Source: Microbacterium suaedae (lineage in GTDB: Bacteria; Actinomycetota; Actinomycetes; Actinomycetales; Microbacteriaceae). From it: DNA of 64,000 nt. Each line of letters starts with the position of its first letter. The first letter of the stretch is position 1. This document shows, piece by piece, positions 42,017 to 50,976 of the stretch. Below the pieces are notes generated by a model that saw only the letters and a list, made by a program, of their open reading frames with translations, ran no database searches and was not told the origin of the DNA. The stretch is from the NCBI RefSeq assembly GCF_003254645.1, contig NZ_PNFD01000001.1, positions 868,001 to 932,000 of the forward strand, in the 5' to 3' direction. Made by a program: the position numbers and the translations under genes.

Positions 42017-43263
42017 GTGCTCGCTCCTGTTTTCGTGAGAATCGTCTCGCCGATGAATCCGCCCTCTTGGCACCCGGGCGGGATGGCGAAGACGGCGGAT
42101 CCGATCGGCGTCGTCCACTCGTTGAGAAGATCGATCTCGTCGAGCCGCCGCTGGATGGGAATGAACTGCCGTGCGACATCGGCCTGGTAGGACGCGAAGA
42201 TCAGCCCCGCGTCGGAGATCTCGTCGCCCGCAGCGCCTTCGTCGTAGTTGTAGGCGCGTCGGAAGATCCGCTCACGGCCGTCCCCGCGCGCGCGGCGCAT
42301 GTGCGAGAACGTCGGGATCACCGGGAACCCGATCGACGAGGTCGCGGTGAAATCGGGTTCGTCGAACTCGTCGGATCCCGTCAGCGGGGCGCCGTTCGAC
42401 AGCGTGCGCCCGACGGAAGCCTCGCGACCGGGCCGGTCGAGTTCGTCCCACTTATCGAGGTTCATGCGGATGCGTCGCACCACGAGCCCCGTCCCGCCGT
42501 CCAGCCAGCCGTCGTCGCTCCACACGACCTCGTCGAAGTCGTCCGTGCCCGGCACGGGATTGACGGTTCCGTCGATCTGGCCGAACAGATTGCGCTGCGT
42601 GGTTCCCGGACGCACCGTTCCACGGGCGCGGCGGAATCCCTGCTGGATCCAGCGGACCGAGGCAAACGAGCGTGCGTCCTTCAGCAGCATCCGCGACGCG
42701 TGCGCGACGGTCAGCGGATCATCGCTCGCGATCTGCAGCAGCAGATCGCCATCCGAGAGCTCGGCGCGCAGACGATCGACCCCGAAGGAGGGCAGCGGTG
42801 CGAGCCAGTCCGGGCCACGGGCCCCCGCTCTCGCGACGAAACCCTGGCCGAAGCCGAACGTGACCGTCAGCCGCGCGGGGTGGACCGCGAGTTCGGGCTC
42901 CGAGTCGGCGAGGGCCGCCGCCCCCTGCGTGAGACGCGCGGCGTCGTCGCTGAGAAGCCACATGAGACGCGCGAGCTCCTCCTTCCCGACCCCGTCGCGC
43001 AGGTCGAGCGCGACAAAGGCGGCGTGCGCTTGCGGCTCGGTCGCGATCCCGGCCTGATGCGCGCCGTAGAACGCGACGGGCTGACCAGGATCCGCCCCGG
43101 GGTCCCCCGCGGAGGCGGGGGCGTCGTCGCGCATGCGCAGGGCGGCGTCGATCCCGACCGCGGCCGCGGCGCCGACACCGGCGACAGCTCCTCCGAGGAG
43201 GAACTGCCGCCGGCTCGGACCGCCCGCAGATCGTCGACGCGCGCCCTCAGCGGGCGCTGGCAT
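42013..43263 (-). CDS. Dyp-type peroxidase, Tat-secreted (EfeB/DyP-like)
   Basis: A 416-residue heme peroxidase. The N-terminus carries a twin-arginine signal (PSRRQFLLGGAVAGVGAAAA). The catalytic G-x-x-D-G motif is in LFGQIDGTVNP near residue 231, and the proximal heme His is in PTFSHMRRARG near 321. DyP enzymes oxidise dyes and aromatic compounds, or handle heme and iron in the EfeB branch. Its ATG shares one base with the stop of the PCu(A)C gene. The pairing with copper proteins rather than efeU/efeO is notable. Confidence 0.93.
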   Translation of the reverse strand: MPAPAEGARRRSAGGPSRRQFLLGGAVAGVGAAAAVGIDAALRMRDDAPASAGDPGADPGQPVAFYGAHQAGIATEPQAHAAFVALDLRDGVGKEELARLMWLLSDDAARLTQGAAALADSEPELAVHPARLTVTFGFGQGFVARAGARGPDWLAPLPSFGVDRLRAELSDGDLLLQIASDDPLTVAHASRMLLKDARSFASVRWIQQGFRRARGTVRPGTTQRNLFGQIDGTVNPVPGTDDFDEVVWSDDGWLDGGTGLVVRRIRMNLDKWDELDRPGREASVGRTLSNGAPLTGSDEFDEPDFTATSSIGFPVIPTFSHMRRARGDGRERIFRRAYNYDEGAAGDEISDAGLIFASYQADVARQFIPIQRRLDEIDLLNEWTTPIGSAVFAIPPGCQEGGFIGETILTKTGAST

Positions 43264-43790
43264 CAGTGATCCATCTCGGAGTCGTCCTGCTCGTCTCCGA
43301 CGTACTCTTCGTTCGCGCCCGAGTAGTCCTTCACGGGAGCTTCGAAGGTGTAGGTTGACTCGTCATCGAACGTGAGCGTGATCGACACCTGATCGCCCGC
43401 CTCGAGCGGACCCATCAGCTCCATGAGCATGAGGTGGCTGCCGCCGGGAACGAGCTCGAGATCGGATCCAGCCGGGATCCCGAACCCCCCGTCGATCTCA
43501 CGCATGAGCATCTCGCCTGTCTCCGACTCGACGGTCTCGTGCAGTTCCGTCCGCGCCGCGGCATCCGTCGACGCCGAGACGACCGTCGCCTCATCGTCGC
43601 CGGAGTTGACGAGCATGCCGAACGCGCCGGTCATCCCCTCGTCGGCCGACTTGATCCATCCGTCTTCGATCACGACGGAATCGCCCGCGGGCGTGGCGGC
43701 AGGAGCATCGGATCCGGAGCAGGCCGCAAGGCCGAATCCCGCGACAATCAGCGCGGCGAAGGAAGTGATGCGGGTGGGAAAAGTGTTCAT
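43263..43790 (-). CDS. Copper chaperone PCu(A)C family lipoprotein
   Basis: A 175-residue secreted lipoprotein. The signal ends in a lipobox LAACSGSD. The copper site is spread over LHETVESETGEMLMREI and the later PGGSHLMLMELMG, which give the H-x(n)-M-x(n)-H-x-M pattern of PCu(A)C domains. These bind Cu(I) outside the cell and pass it to copper enzymes such as cytochrome oxidase. The Asp/Glu/Met/His-rich tail EEYVGDEQDDSEMDH may add weak metal binding. It overlaps the CopC gene by 4 bases. Confidence 0.92.
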   Translation of the reverse strand: MNTFPTRITSFAALIVAGFGLAACSGSDAPAATPAGDSVVIEDGWIKSADEGMTGAFGMLVNSGDDEATVVSASTDAAARTELHETVESETGEMLMREIDGGFGIPAGSDLELVPGGSHLMLMELMGPLEAGDQVSITLTFDDESTYTFEAPVKDYSGANEEYVGDEQDDSEMDH

Positions 43791-44392
43791 GGGGTTTCCT
43801 TGTCAGGAGTCTTTTGCGGCGCGTCGGATTCGGACGCGCCACGCGACGCGGTGCGGCGTCGCAGGAGCAGGAAGAGCACGAAGAGACCGCCGCCGACGAC
43901 GGCCCCTCCGAGGGCGACGAGCGCGATGCGCCCCTCGCCGGTGTCGGCGCGGCTCTCGCCGTCCACGGGCGCGGCCGATTCGCCGGACGGTCCGAGGTAC
44001 GGATCCGCGTCGCCGATCGTGAAGAGGACCGTCCCAGTGATGGGGTGTCCATCTTCCGAGACGACCTGCCAGCGGATCTGATAGCCGGCTTCTGGCATGT
44101 CGGCCGCAAGCGGAGCGGTGACGGCGGATCCGTCGATGCGGACTTCGCCCGTCGCCCAGTCGCGGCCGTCGTCGTCGACGACGACCACGACCGCGGTGTT
44201 CTGCGCATCGCCGAGCGTCAGCAGCTCGCCCGAGTAGACGAGCGAAACTTCCTCGGGAGCCGTGTCGAGTCGTTCACCGCTGGCCGGATTGCTGTCGATG
44301 AGTCGGTCGTGGGCGGACGCGGGCGCGGCCATCGCGAGGATGGCGACGAGCACCGCGACGACGCCCACGACGGATCGTGTGATCCATCGCAT
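43787..44392 (-). CDS. CopC-domain copper-binding protein with C-terminal membrane anchor
   Basis: A 201-residue protein. A signal peptide ends at APASAHD, leaving an N-terminal His (the HDRLIDSNPASGERL start) which, in CopC, is a Cu(II) ligand. GYQIRWQVVSEDGHPITGTV holds the second conserved His. After an Asp/Gly linker, a single helix (LVALGGAVVGGGLFVLFLLL) anchors it. This is the YcnJ/CopC type found on the outer face of the actinobacterial membrane. First gene of the four-gene operon. Confidence 0.9.
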   Translation of the reverse strand: MRWITRSVVGVVAVLVAILAMAAPASAHDRLIDSNPASGERLDTAPEEVSLVYSGELLTLGDAQNTAVVVVVDDDGRDWATGEVRIDGSAVTAPLAADMPEAGYQIRWQVVSEDGHPITGTVLFTIGDADPYLGPSGESAAPVDGESRADTGEGRIALVALGGAVVGGGLFVLFLLLRRRTASRGASESDAPQKTPDKETP

Positions 44393-44511
44393 GGGTGTGT
44401 CCTTGCCCTTCTCGTGGCGCGCGAGCGCGCCTCATCTGATCGTGTGCGCGCCGGATCGGCGCCGCACACGGCGTGCACCGCGCGCGGCAAGGAGGCCGTG
44501 CGCGGCGGGGA

Positions 44512-45123
44512 TCAGATCGAGAGGAGCGGTGGTCCGCGGCGCCGGACGGCGGCGAGGAGCACCTGGTGCGATCGGGTGCCGAGGACGAGGGTCCCGAGGT
44601 GCAGGCGCGGGGCATCGACCTCGACCGGCAGGGTCACGAGGGCGCGCACGCGGCGCGCGAGGATCCGCGCGATGTCGCGCATCAACGCGAGCGCGCGACG
44701 CACTTCGCGCTCACCGCGATGCAGGATCCCGACGGTGATGAGGGCGGCGATCGCGTGGCTCATCCACATGGACGCGTCGGCCATGATCGCGGTCGCTGCG
44801 GATCCCTCGACCGTCGGCAGCGCGATCGTCCCGTGATGCTGGTGCCCCGTGGATGCAGCGCCCGACGTGTCGACCGTGCCGAGGACGAACAGCACGTGGA
44901 ACAGCATTTGGCTGATCCCGACCGAGATCGCGAGGCGCCAGAGCGACAGCTTCCGGCCGGCGAGCAGGGTGCAGACCGTGAAGGAGAGGACCCACGGGAC
45001 GACGATCCCCAGGGGTCCGGGCAGAGCGCCGCCGCCGCCGATGTGCGAGAGGAGCGCGATGAATGTCGCGACGCTGGACGCCGTGGCGCCGCGCACGACA
45101 TGAAGGCTGCGAGACCTCTGCAC
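44512..45123 (-). CDS. Membrane protein with His-rich loop, likely tied to copper operon
   Basis: A 203-residue protein with five hydrophobic segments and a loop TGHQHHG that could bind metal. The basic C-terminal 60 residues are cytoplasmic. It lies 119 bases upstream of copC on the same strand, which suggests a link with copper handling, but I do not recognise a family. The start is probably the GTG at 45123; an internal start a few codons later is also possible. Confidence 0.7.
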   Translation of the reverse strand: MQRSRSLHVVRGATASSVATFIALLSHIGGGGALPGPLGIVVPWVLSFTVCTLLAGRKLSLWRLAISVGISQMLFHVLFVLGTVDTSGAASTGHQHHGTIALPTVEGSAATAIMADASMWMSHAIAALITVGILHRGEREVRRALALMRDIARILARRVRALVTLPVEVDAPRLHLGTLVLGTRSHQVLLAAVRRRGPPLLSI

Positions 45124-45175
45124 GTGCGTATCATCTCACAGCGCGCGGGGCTCCCCGTCTCGCCACCCCCGGCAT

Positions 45176-45254
45176 CACAACGCAGTCAATCCGGCGCGGC
45201 CTGGCGGGATCTGGCCCGTTTCGGCGTTGCCGCGCGCAAATTGACTGCGTTGTG
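45176..45254. repeat. Family A 79-bp palindromic element A4
   Basis: Arms CACAACGCAGTCAAT and ATTGACTGCGTTGTG pair perfectly. It lies between the stop of the rhamnosidase gene and the start of the His-loop membrane gene, 12 bases from the former. Confidence 0.95.
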
Positions 45255-45266
45255 TTTCCGGGAGGG

Positions 45267-47867
45267 TCAGGCCCCGAACATCGCCGGCGGGCGGGCGGGC
45301 TCCGGCGCCTCGAAACGACAGGCGAAGGAGTGCGTCCCCGGGGCGACCTCCACCGGGTCAGAGCCGTCGGGCAGCCGGATCTCGGCCGTCGTCGAGGGCG
45401 GAACGGTCACCTCGATCTCGAAGGAGGTTCCGTCGAGCCTCCAGCTGACCGCCGCGTGCCCGTACGGCGTCTCGTGCGTCGCCCGCGCCGACGTCAGGTG
45501 GGGCGACGGGATCGGCGCAACGCTCAGGCGGCGGTACCCCGGGGCGGCGGGCGCGAGGCCCGCGACGCGACGGTGCAGGAAGTCGGCGACGGCTCCCAGG
45601 GCGTAATGGTTGAACGAGGTCATCTCGCCGGGGTTGATCGACCCGTCGGGCAGCATCGAGTTCCACCGCTCCCACACGGTCGTCGCCCCCATCGTCACGG
45701 CATACAGCCACGACGGGCACTCCTTCTGCATCAGCAGCTCCCACGCCGTCGCGCCGTTTCCGGTGTCGGCGAGAGCGTCGGCGACGTGCGGCGTGCCGAG
45801 GAAGCCGGATCCGATGCGGTAGTCATCCGCGACGACCTGGCGCGCGAGGAGCTCGCCGGCGTGCGCACGCTGCTCGTCGTCCAGGAGTCCGAAGCGGATC
45901 CCGAGGGCGTACGCCGTCTGCGACGGGAACGCCGCGCGTCCCGTCGGCGTGACGTACTCCTCGCGGAATCGCCGCGCGGCGCGCTCGAACAGCGCGCCGT
46001 ACTTCTCCTCCGCCGCGGGCTCGCCGAGCACCCGCGCTGCGTCGCGCATGATGCGGGCGGTCTGGGCGAGGTAGGCGACCGCCACGGGCTGCCACGGCAG
46101 GCGCGCCGCCCAGGGCTGGTCGTCGGGGGCCGCGGAGTCGAGCCAGTCACCGAGCGCGAATCCACCCTCGAACGCCAGGGCCTCGCCGCCACGCGCAGCG
46201 AAGCGGTCGGTCCAGGCGGTCATCGACGCCCACTGCCGCCGCAGGATCCCGGCGTCGCCGGTGCGCTCGTAGATCGTCCACGGGACGATCGTCGCGGCGT
46301 CGCCCCATCCCGCCTCGGCGTCGAGCGGCGGCAGCTCGTCGGACGCCAGGAAGCTCGGCACGTACAGCGGAACGTTGCCATCGTCGTGCTGATCGGACTC
46401 GAGATCGCGCAGCCAGCCTCCGAGCATCCCCGAAGTGTCGTACAGGAACGCCGCCGTCGGGGCGAACACCGCGAGGTCGCCCGTCCATCCGAGGCGCTCG
46501 TCGCGCTGCGGGCAGTCGGTCGGCACGTCGAGGAAGTTGCCGCGCATGCCCCACACGACGTTCTCGTGCAGGCGGGTGAGGAGCGGATCCGATGCCTCGA
46601 ACGTTCCGACGCGCCGCATATCTGTGTGCGTGACGACGGCGTCGAACGCGGCCGGATCCACGTCTCCGGGCCACCCCGTGACCTCGACGTAGCGGAAGCC
46701 GTGGAAGGTGAAAAGGGGCTCGTACTCCAGCGGATCCCCGGCCGAGACGATCTCATCGGTCGCGCGCGCGGCGCGCAGCGGACGGGTTCCAAGCTCACCG
46801 TTCTCGAGCACCTCGGCGTGGCGGAGCGTGACGACGGATCCCGGATCCAGCGCCGGCACGCGCACCCGAACGCGGCCGACGAGGTTCTGCCCGAAGTCGA
46901 GAACGGTGCGGCCGGACGGGGTCGTGATGACCTCGGCCACGGGCAGCGTCTCGGTGCGACGCACGGGCGGGCCGTCGGGGTGCACGAGCGTCGTCACGTC
47001 GAAGGGCACGGGCGTCGCCGCGCTCCAGTCGCCGTCGTCGAAGCCCGGCTCGTCCCATCCGCCGAGCACGCGCCGCGCGTCGAAGGTCTCGCCCATGTAC
47101 AGATCGGCGCGCGTGACGGGTCCGAGCGTCGAACGCCAGGATCCGTCCGTTCCGCGCACGACGACGGATCCGTCGGCGAGGCTCGCCTCGAGCTGCACGA
47201 GCGCGGCGGTCGTGTCACCGTAGATCTCGCGCTTGCCACCGAAGCCGAGATATCCGCGGAACCAGCCATCGGCGAGGTGCACACCGATCGCGTTGGTGCC
47301 GGGATGGACGAGGTCCGTGACGTCCCACGTGCGGAAACGCAGACGCTCGGCGTACGTCGTCCACCCCGGGTGCAGCACGTCGTCGCCGACGGTGGATCCG
47401 TTGAGGCTGAGAGTCATGACGCCGTGCGCCGTCGCGCGGATCCGCGCCTGGACGACGCCGTCCGGCAGCTCGACCTCGCCGCGCAGCAGAGCCGCGGGCT
47501 CGCCGCCTTCGCCGGCCTCCGGCAGGCTCGGCGCGACGAGCGACGCTTCCCAGAGCGATGGATCCAGCAGCCCCGCCTCGATCGCGAGGGGCGCGCTCCA
47601 GTCGCTCGCAGACCCGTCCTCGCCCCAGACGCGCACACGCACCTCGCGCCGCTCGCGGCTGGCGAGCGGGGAGAACGGCCAGGCGACGAGAACCTGCTCG
47701 GCGGAGTCGACGCGACCCGTCGTCTCCTCGCCCGAGGCCAGCTCGTACGCCGCCTGCCGCCAGCCGGGGATGTCGGTGTCGGTCACCCAGGACAGGCGCG
47801 GCGCGGCCTCGCCGATGCCGAGCGGCTCGGTGTGATGCTCGGCGGACAGGCGGGTGATGGAGATCAT
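45267..47867 (-). CDS. GH78 alpha-L-rhamnosidase
   Basis: An 866-residue glycoside hydrolase of the bacterial rhamnosidase type, removing alpha-L-rhamnose from glycosides. The catalytic region PTDCPQRDERLGWTGDLAVF, near residue 450, is the signature of family GH78; the acidic residues there are the general acid and water activator. The N-terminal part (ISITRLSAEHHTEPLGIGE) is the usual beta domain. There is no signal peptide, so it acts in the cytoplasm on imported substrate. I use the ATG at 47867, six bases after GGACCTCC. It ends the ABC-GH1-esterase unit, with element B4 between it and the esterase. Confidence 0.93.
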   Translation of the reverse strand: MISITRLSAEHHTEPLGIGEAAPRLSWVTDTDIPGWRQAAYELASGEETTGRVDSAEQVLVAWPFSPLASRERREVRVRVWGEDGSASDWSAPLAIEAGLLDPSLWEASLVAPSLPEAGEGGEPAALLRGEVELPDGVVQARIRATAHGVMTLSLNGSTVGDDVLHPGWTTYAERLRFRTWDVTDLVHPGTNAIGVHLADGWFRGYLGFGGKREIYGDTTAALVQLEASLADGSVVVRGTDGSWRSTLGPVTRADLYMGETFDARRVLGGWDEPGFDDGDWSAATPVPFDVTTLVHPDGPPVRRTETLPVAEVITTPSGRTVLDFGQNLVGRVRVRVPALDPGSVVTLRHAEVLENGELGTRPLRAARATDEIVSAGDPLEYEPLFTFHGFRYVEVTGWPGDVDPAAFDAVVTHTDMRRVGTFEASDPLLTRLHENVVWGMRGNFLDVPTDCPQRDERLGWTGDLAVFAPTAAFLYDTSGMLGGWLRDLESDQHDDGNVPLYVPSFLASDELPPLDAEAGWGDAATIVPWTIYERTGDAGILRRQWASMTAWTDRFAARGGEALAFEGGFALGDWLDSAAPDDQPWAARLPWQPVAVAYLAQTARIMRDAARVLGEPAAEEKYGALFERAARRFREEYVTPTGRAAFPSQTAYALGIRFGLLDDEQRAHAGELLARQVVADDYRIGSGFLGTPHVADALADTGNGATAWELLMQKECPSWLYAVTMGATTVWERWNSMLPDGSINPGEMTSFNHYALGAVADFLHRRVAGLAPAAPGYRRLSVAPIPSPHLTSARATHETPYGHAAVSWRLDGTSFEIEVTVPPSTTAEIRLPDGSDPVEVAPGTHSFACRFEAPEPARPPAMFGA

Positions 47868-47894
47868 CGGAGGTCCTCTCGGAAGTGTCGAATG

Positions 47895-47986
47895 CACAAC
47901 GACGCCAATTTTGAGTTGGCCGGGTGCCCGAAGCCCGTGTTTCCGCGGACGGCAGCAGAGCACACCGCAGAATTGGCGTCGTTGTG
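47895..47986. repeat. Family B palindromic element B4 (92 bp)
   Basis: The best family B stem: 19 perfectly paired bases, counting the flanking AT/AT (ATGCACAACGACGCCAATT). It lies inside a probable operon, 13 bases after the esterase stop and 27 before the rhamnosidase start. Confidence 0.95.
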
Positions 47987-47999
47987 CATCGGGGAGGGG

Positions 48000-48926
48000 T
48001 CAGGTGTCCTTGCGTTCCCAGGCGGAGAGCGCGGGGACGTCGAGAGCGAAGCGGGTCTCGAGCCACGCCGCGGCCTGGCGGAACCAGTCGGCGGCACGGG
48101 GCTCGATGTCGCCGCGGGATCCGGCGCTCGCCTGCGTCGCGAGCGAGAGCCCGTGGCGGCCCTTCTCGTACACGTGCAGCTCGTACGGCACGCCGACGTC
48201 GGCGAGACGCTCGGCGAAGCGCATGCTGTGCCGCGCCGGAACGAGGGTGTCTCCCGCCGTGCCCCAGAGGAATGACGGCGGGGTGTTCTCGTCGGCGACC
48301 AGCGCGGGGCTCGCCGCGACGAGGGCCTCCTGCGAGGGTGCGCTCGTGCCGAGATACGCGGTGGCGATGGCCAAGCGCATCGTCCGCTCCATGTCGGCCA
48401 TCTCGCCGGCGCGCTCGACGACGTCGACGTAGTCGGTGACCGCGTACGCCGCGATGAGCGCCGCGGGCCGCAGGCCCTCGCCCACGGCGTCCGTGATGAC
48501 GGGCTTGTCCCAGTGCGTCGCATACATCGACGCGTTGTGCCCGCCCGCCGAGAAGCCGCACACGGCGATGCGGTCGACGTCAACCGACCACTCCCCCGCG
48601 TGCTCGCGGATCTCTCGCATCGCGAGCCCCACGTCGACGAGCGGATTCGGGTACTGCGATCGCTCGCGCGGCTCGATCGCCCGCGTGAAGTCGACCTCGC
48701 CGTACACCGAGTACCGCAGCACGAACGCGTGATAGCCGAGCGACGCGAATGCCATCGCGATGGGCTCACCCTCGCGGTCGGAGCAGCTGAGATACCCGCC
48801 GCCCGGCAGGATCAGCACGGCGGGGCGCGCGGCCCCGCCGAGCATCTCGGCCGAGTCGTCGAGCACATAGGTGGTCAGCGTGACATCGTCGCGTCCCTCG
48901 CGGAGGGGAATCCGTTCGATCTTCAT
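48000..48926 (-). CDS. Alpha/beta hydrolase esterase (acyl/acetyl xylan esterase-like)
   Basis: A 308-residue esterase. The oxyanion segment LILPGGGYLSCSDREGEP is followed by the nucleophile elbow CGFSAGGHNASM near residue 126. The Asp (GTAGDTLVPARHS) and the His (EKGRHGLSLAT) complete the triad. Such enzymes remove acetyl or other acyl groups from sugars. Its ATG overlaps the GH1 stop by 4 bases, so the two are coupled. In this setting it likely deacylates imported glycosides. Confidence 0.88.
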   Translation of the reverse strand: MKIERIPLREGRDDVTLTTYVLDDSAEMLGGAARPAVLILPGGGYLSCSDREGEPIAMAFASLGYHAFVLRYSVYGEVDFTRAIEPRERSQYPNPLVDVGLAMREIREHAGEWSVDVDRIAVCGFSAGGHNASMYATHWDKPVITDAVGEGLRPAALIAAYAVTDYVDVVERAGEMADMERTMRLAIATAYLGTSAPSQEALVAASPALVADENTPPSFLWGTAGDTLVPARHSMRFAERLADVGVPYELHVYEKGRHGLSLATQASAGSRGDIEPRAADWFRQAAAWLETRFALDVPALSAWERKDT

Positions 48927-50155
48927 GTTGCCTCACGGTATCGGCGAACCGCGTCGGCGTAGACGCCGGCACTCGGCTTCGGGGTGCGCACGAAGGTCTC
49001 GCGGTCGACTTCGACGAGCCCGAGCTTGGATCCGTATCCGAAGATCCACTCGAAGTTGTCCATGAGCGTCCAGTGGCAGTAGCCGAGGATCGGCGTGCCG
49101 CGCTCGGCCTCGATCGCGAGCTCGGCGAGCGAAGCAGGGATGAAGTCGGCGCGCACGGCGTCGTCGTCGGTCTGGATCCCGTGCTCGCTCACGAGCACGG
49201 GAACGCCCGCGACCTCGTGCGCGTAGCGGGCTGCGCCCGCGACCGATGCGTGCGAGATGACCGTGCCCATGCCGTTGCGCGGACCGTCGGGGAACACCTC
49301 GCCGTCGGGCCCGTGCCACACGCGCTCGTAGTTCTGCACGCCGATGAAGTCGTCGCTGCGCGCCTCACGCAGCCAGAACTCGTAGACCTGCTCGCGCTTG
49401 GCGTCGCGACGCTGTTCGCCGCCCGCCATCGCGATCTCGTCGCCGATCGCGATCGAGACGCCGACGGGGAGGTCGGGTCGACGCGCCTTGATCGCCTGCT
49501 TGCCGGCACGGTGGGCGCGGAGGAAGCCGTCGCGCAGCAGCTCCTGATCGTCGGCGGGGATGATGTTCGCCGCGTAGTAAGAGTCGCTGCCGGCGTCCTT
49601 CGCCGCCTGCGCGAGCATCGCGCGCTTGGCCTGCTCGACCTCGGGCGGCATGTGCCCGAGCGCCTGCAGCACCTGTTCGAGGTTCGGCTCGTTGAGCGTG
49701 ATGGCCATGCCGATCCGGTCGCCGATGCGTTCCATCACGCGGTCGCAGTGCGCCGCGAACAGCTCGGGCGCTTCCGGCCCGATCCAGGATCCCGACGCCG
49801 CGAACCAGTGCGGCGCCGCGAAGTGGCAGAAGGTGATGAGGGGCGTGATGCCCCGCTCAAGCGCGCCGTCGACGACCTGCTCGTAGTGGTCGAGCGCGGC
49901 GGTGTCGATGACGCCGCGCTCCGGCTCGATCCGCGCCCACTCGACGCTGAACCGATAGGCGTTCAGCCCCATGTCGCGGACGATGTCGAGATCCGTCTCC
50001 CACATCTCGTAGGCGCGGCACGCGGGTCCGCTCGGCTCGCGGAAGATCGTCGGCGATGTGTGCTCGAGCGTCCAGATATCACTGTGGACGTTGTCGCCCT
50101 CGTTCTGATGCCCGGCGCTGGCGACGCCCCAGTAGAAGTCGGTCGGGAAGGTCAT
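48923..50155 (-). CDS. GH1 beta-glucosidase-type glycoside hydrolase
   Basis: A 410-residue TIM-barrel enzyme of family GH1. It begins FPTDFYWGVASAGHQNEGD. The acid/base Glu is in ITLNEPNLEQ near residue 154, and the nucleophile Glu is in VLVSEHGIQTDDD near 323. The family usually has TENG here, so SEHG is a mild variant. The aglycone-side WTLMDNFEW is intact. No signal peptide. It starts 4 bases inside the end of the ABC ATPase gene and would cleave beta-glucosides brought in by that importer. Confidence 0.92.
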   Translation of the reverse strand: MTFPTDFYWGVASAGHQNEGDNVHSDIWTLEHTSPTIFREPSGPACRAYEMWETDLDIVRDMGLNAYRFSVEWARIEPERGVIDTAALDHYEQVVDGALERGITPLITFCHFAAPHWFAASGSWIGPEAPELFAAHCDRVMERIGDRIGMAITLNEPNLEQVLQALGHMPPEVEQAKRAMLAQAAKDAGSDSYYAANIIPADDQELLRDGFLRAHRAGKQAIKARRPDLPVGVSIAIGDEIAMAGGEQRRDAKREQVYEFWLREARSDDFIGVQNYERVWHGPDGEVFPDGPRNGMGTVISHASVAGAARYAHEVAGVPVLVSEHGIQTDDDAVRADFIPASLAELAIEAERGTPILGYCHWTLMDNFEWIFGYGSKLGLVEVDRETFVRTPKPSAGVYADAVRRYREAT

Positions 50156-50976
50156 TTCTCTCCTTGCAATGCCCTGCGCTCGGCGCGGCGCTTCTCCTGT
50201 GCCACCGGGTCGGGCACAGGAGACGACAGCAGCAGACGCTGCGTGTAGGGGTGTTCGGGGTGGGACGTCACCGCGTCGCCGTCTCCGAACTCGACGATCT
50301 CGCCGCGGCGCATGACGGCGACGCGGTGCGCCATCTCGCGCACGACGGCGAGGTCGTGCGAGACGAACAGGTAGGCGACGCCCGTGCGCTCCTGGATCTC
50401 GAGGAACAGATCGAGCACGCGCGCCTGCGTCGACAGGTCAAGCGCCGAGACGGGCTCGTCGGCGACGATGAGCTTCGGATCCAGCGCGAGGGCGCGGGCG
50501 ATCGCGACGCGCTGCCGCTGACCGCCGGAGAAGTCGCGCGGGCGCCGCTCGATCGCGTCGCCCGGCAGCTGGACGACGTCGAGCAGCTCGCGCACGCGGG
50601 CGGTCGCCTCGGCCTTCGGCGTCTGGCGCGCGACGAGGGGCTCCGTGAGGATGTCGCCGATCGTCATGGTCGGATCCAGCGACGAGTACGGATCCTGGAA
50701 GACGACCTGCAGCTCGCGCCTCAGCTCGCGGCGCCGCTTCGGCGTCGGGTGGCTGATGTCCTCGCCCGCGTAGGTGATCGTCCCGGAGGTGACGGGCGCG
50801 AGACCGAGGATCGCGCGCCCGATCGTCGACTTGCCGGATCCGGATTCACCGACGAGACCGACGGTCTCTCCCGCGCGGATGTCGAGCGAGACGCCGTGCA
50901 CGGCGCGGAACGGCTTCGCGCGGAACCCGCGCCCGGGGTACTCGACGACGAGATCGTCGACCGTGAGGAGGCTCAT
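50152..50976 (-). CDS. Oligopeptide/glycoside-type ABC importer ATPase (DppF-like)
   Basis: A 274-residue ATPase started at the ATG at 50976. Walker A is [18 protein letters not shown], the Q-loop [12 protein letters not shown], the signature [17 protein letters not shown] and Walker [13 protein letters not shown]. The C-terminal [20 protein letters not shown] is typical of DppF/OppF. It overlaps both neighbours by 4 bases. The gene order suggests that the importer takes up oligosaccharides or glycosides. Confidence 0.95.
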   Translation of the reverse strand: MSLLTVDDLVVEYPGRGFRAKPFRAVHGVSLDIRAGETVGLVGESGSGKSTIGRAILGLAPVTSGTITYAGEDISHPTPKRRRELRRELQVVFQDPYSSLDPTMTIGDILTEPLVARQTPKAEATARVRELLDVVQLPGDAIERRPRDFSGGQRQRVAIARALALDPKLIVADEPVSALDLSTQARVLDLFLEIQERTGVAYLFVSHDLAVVREMAHRVAVMRRGEIVEFGDGDAVTSHPEHPYTQRLLLSSPVPDPVAQEKRRAERRALQGEK

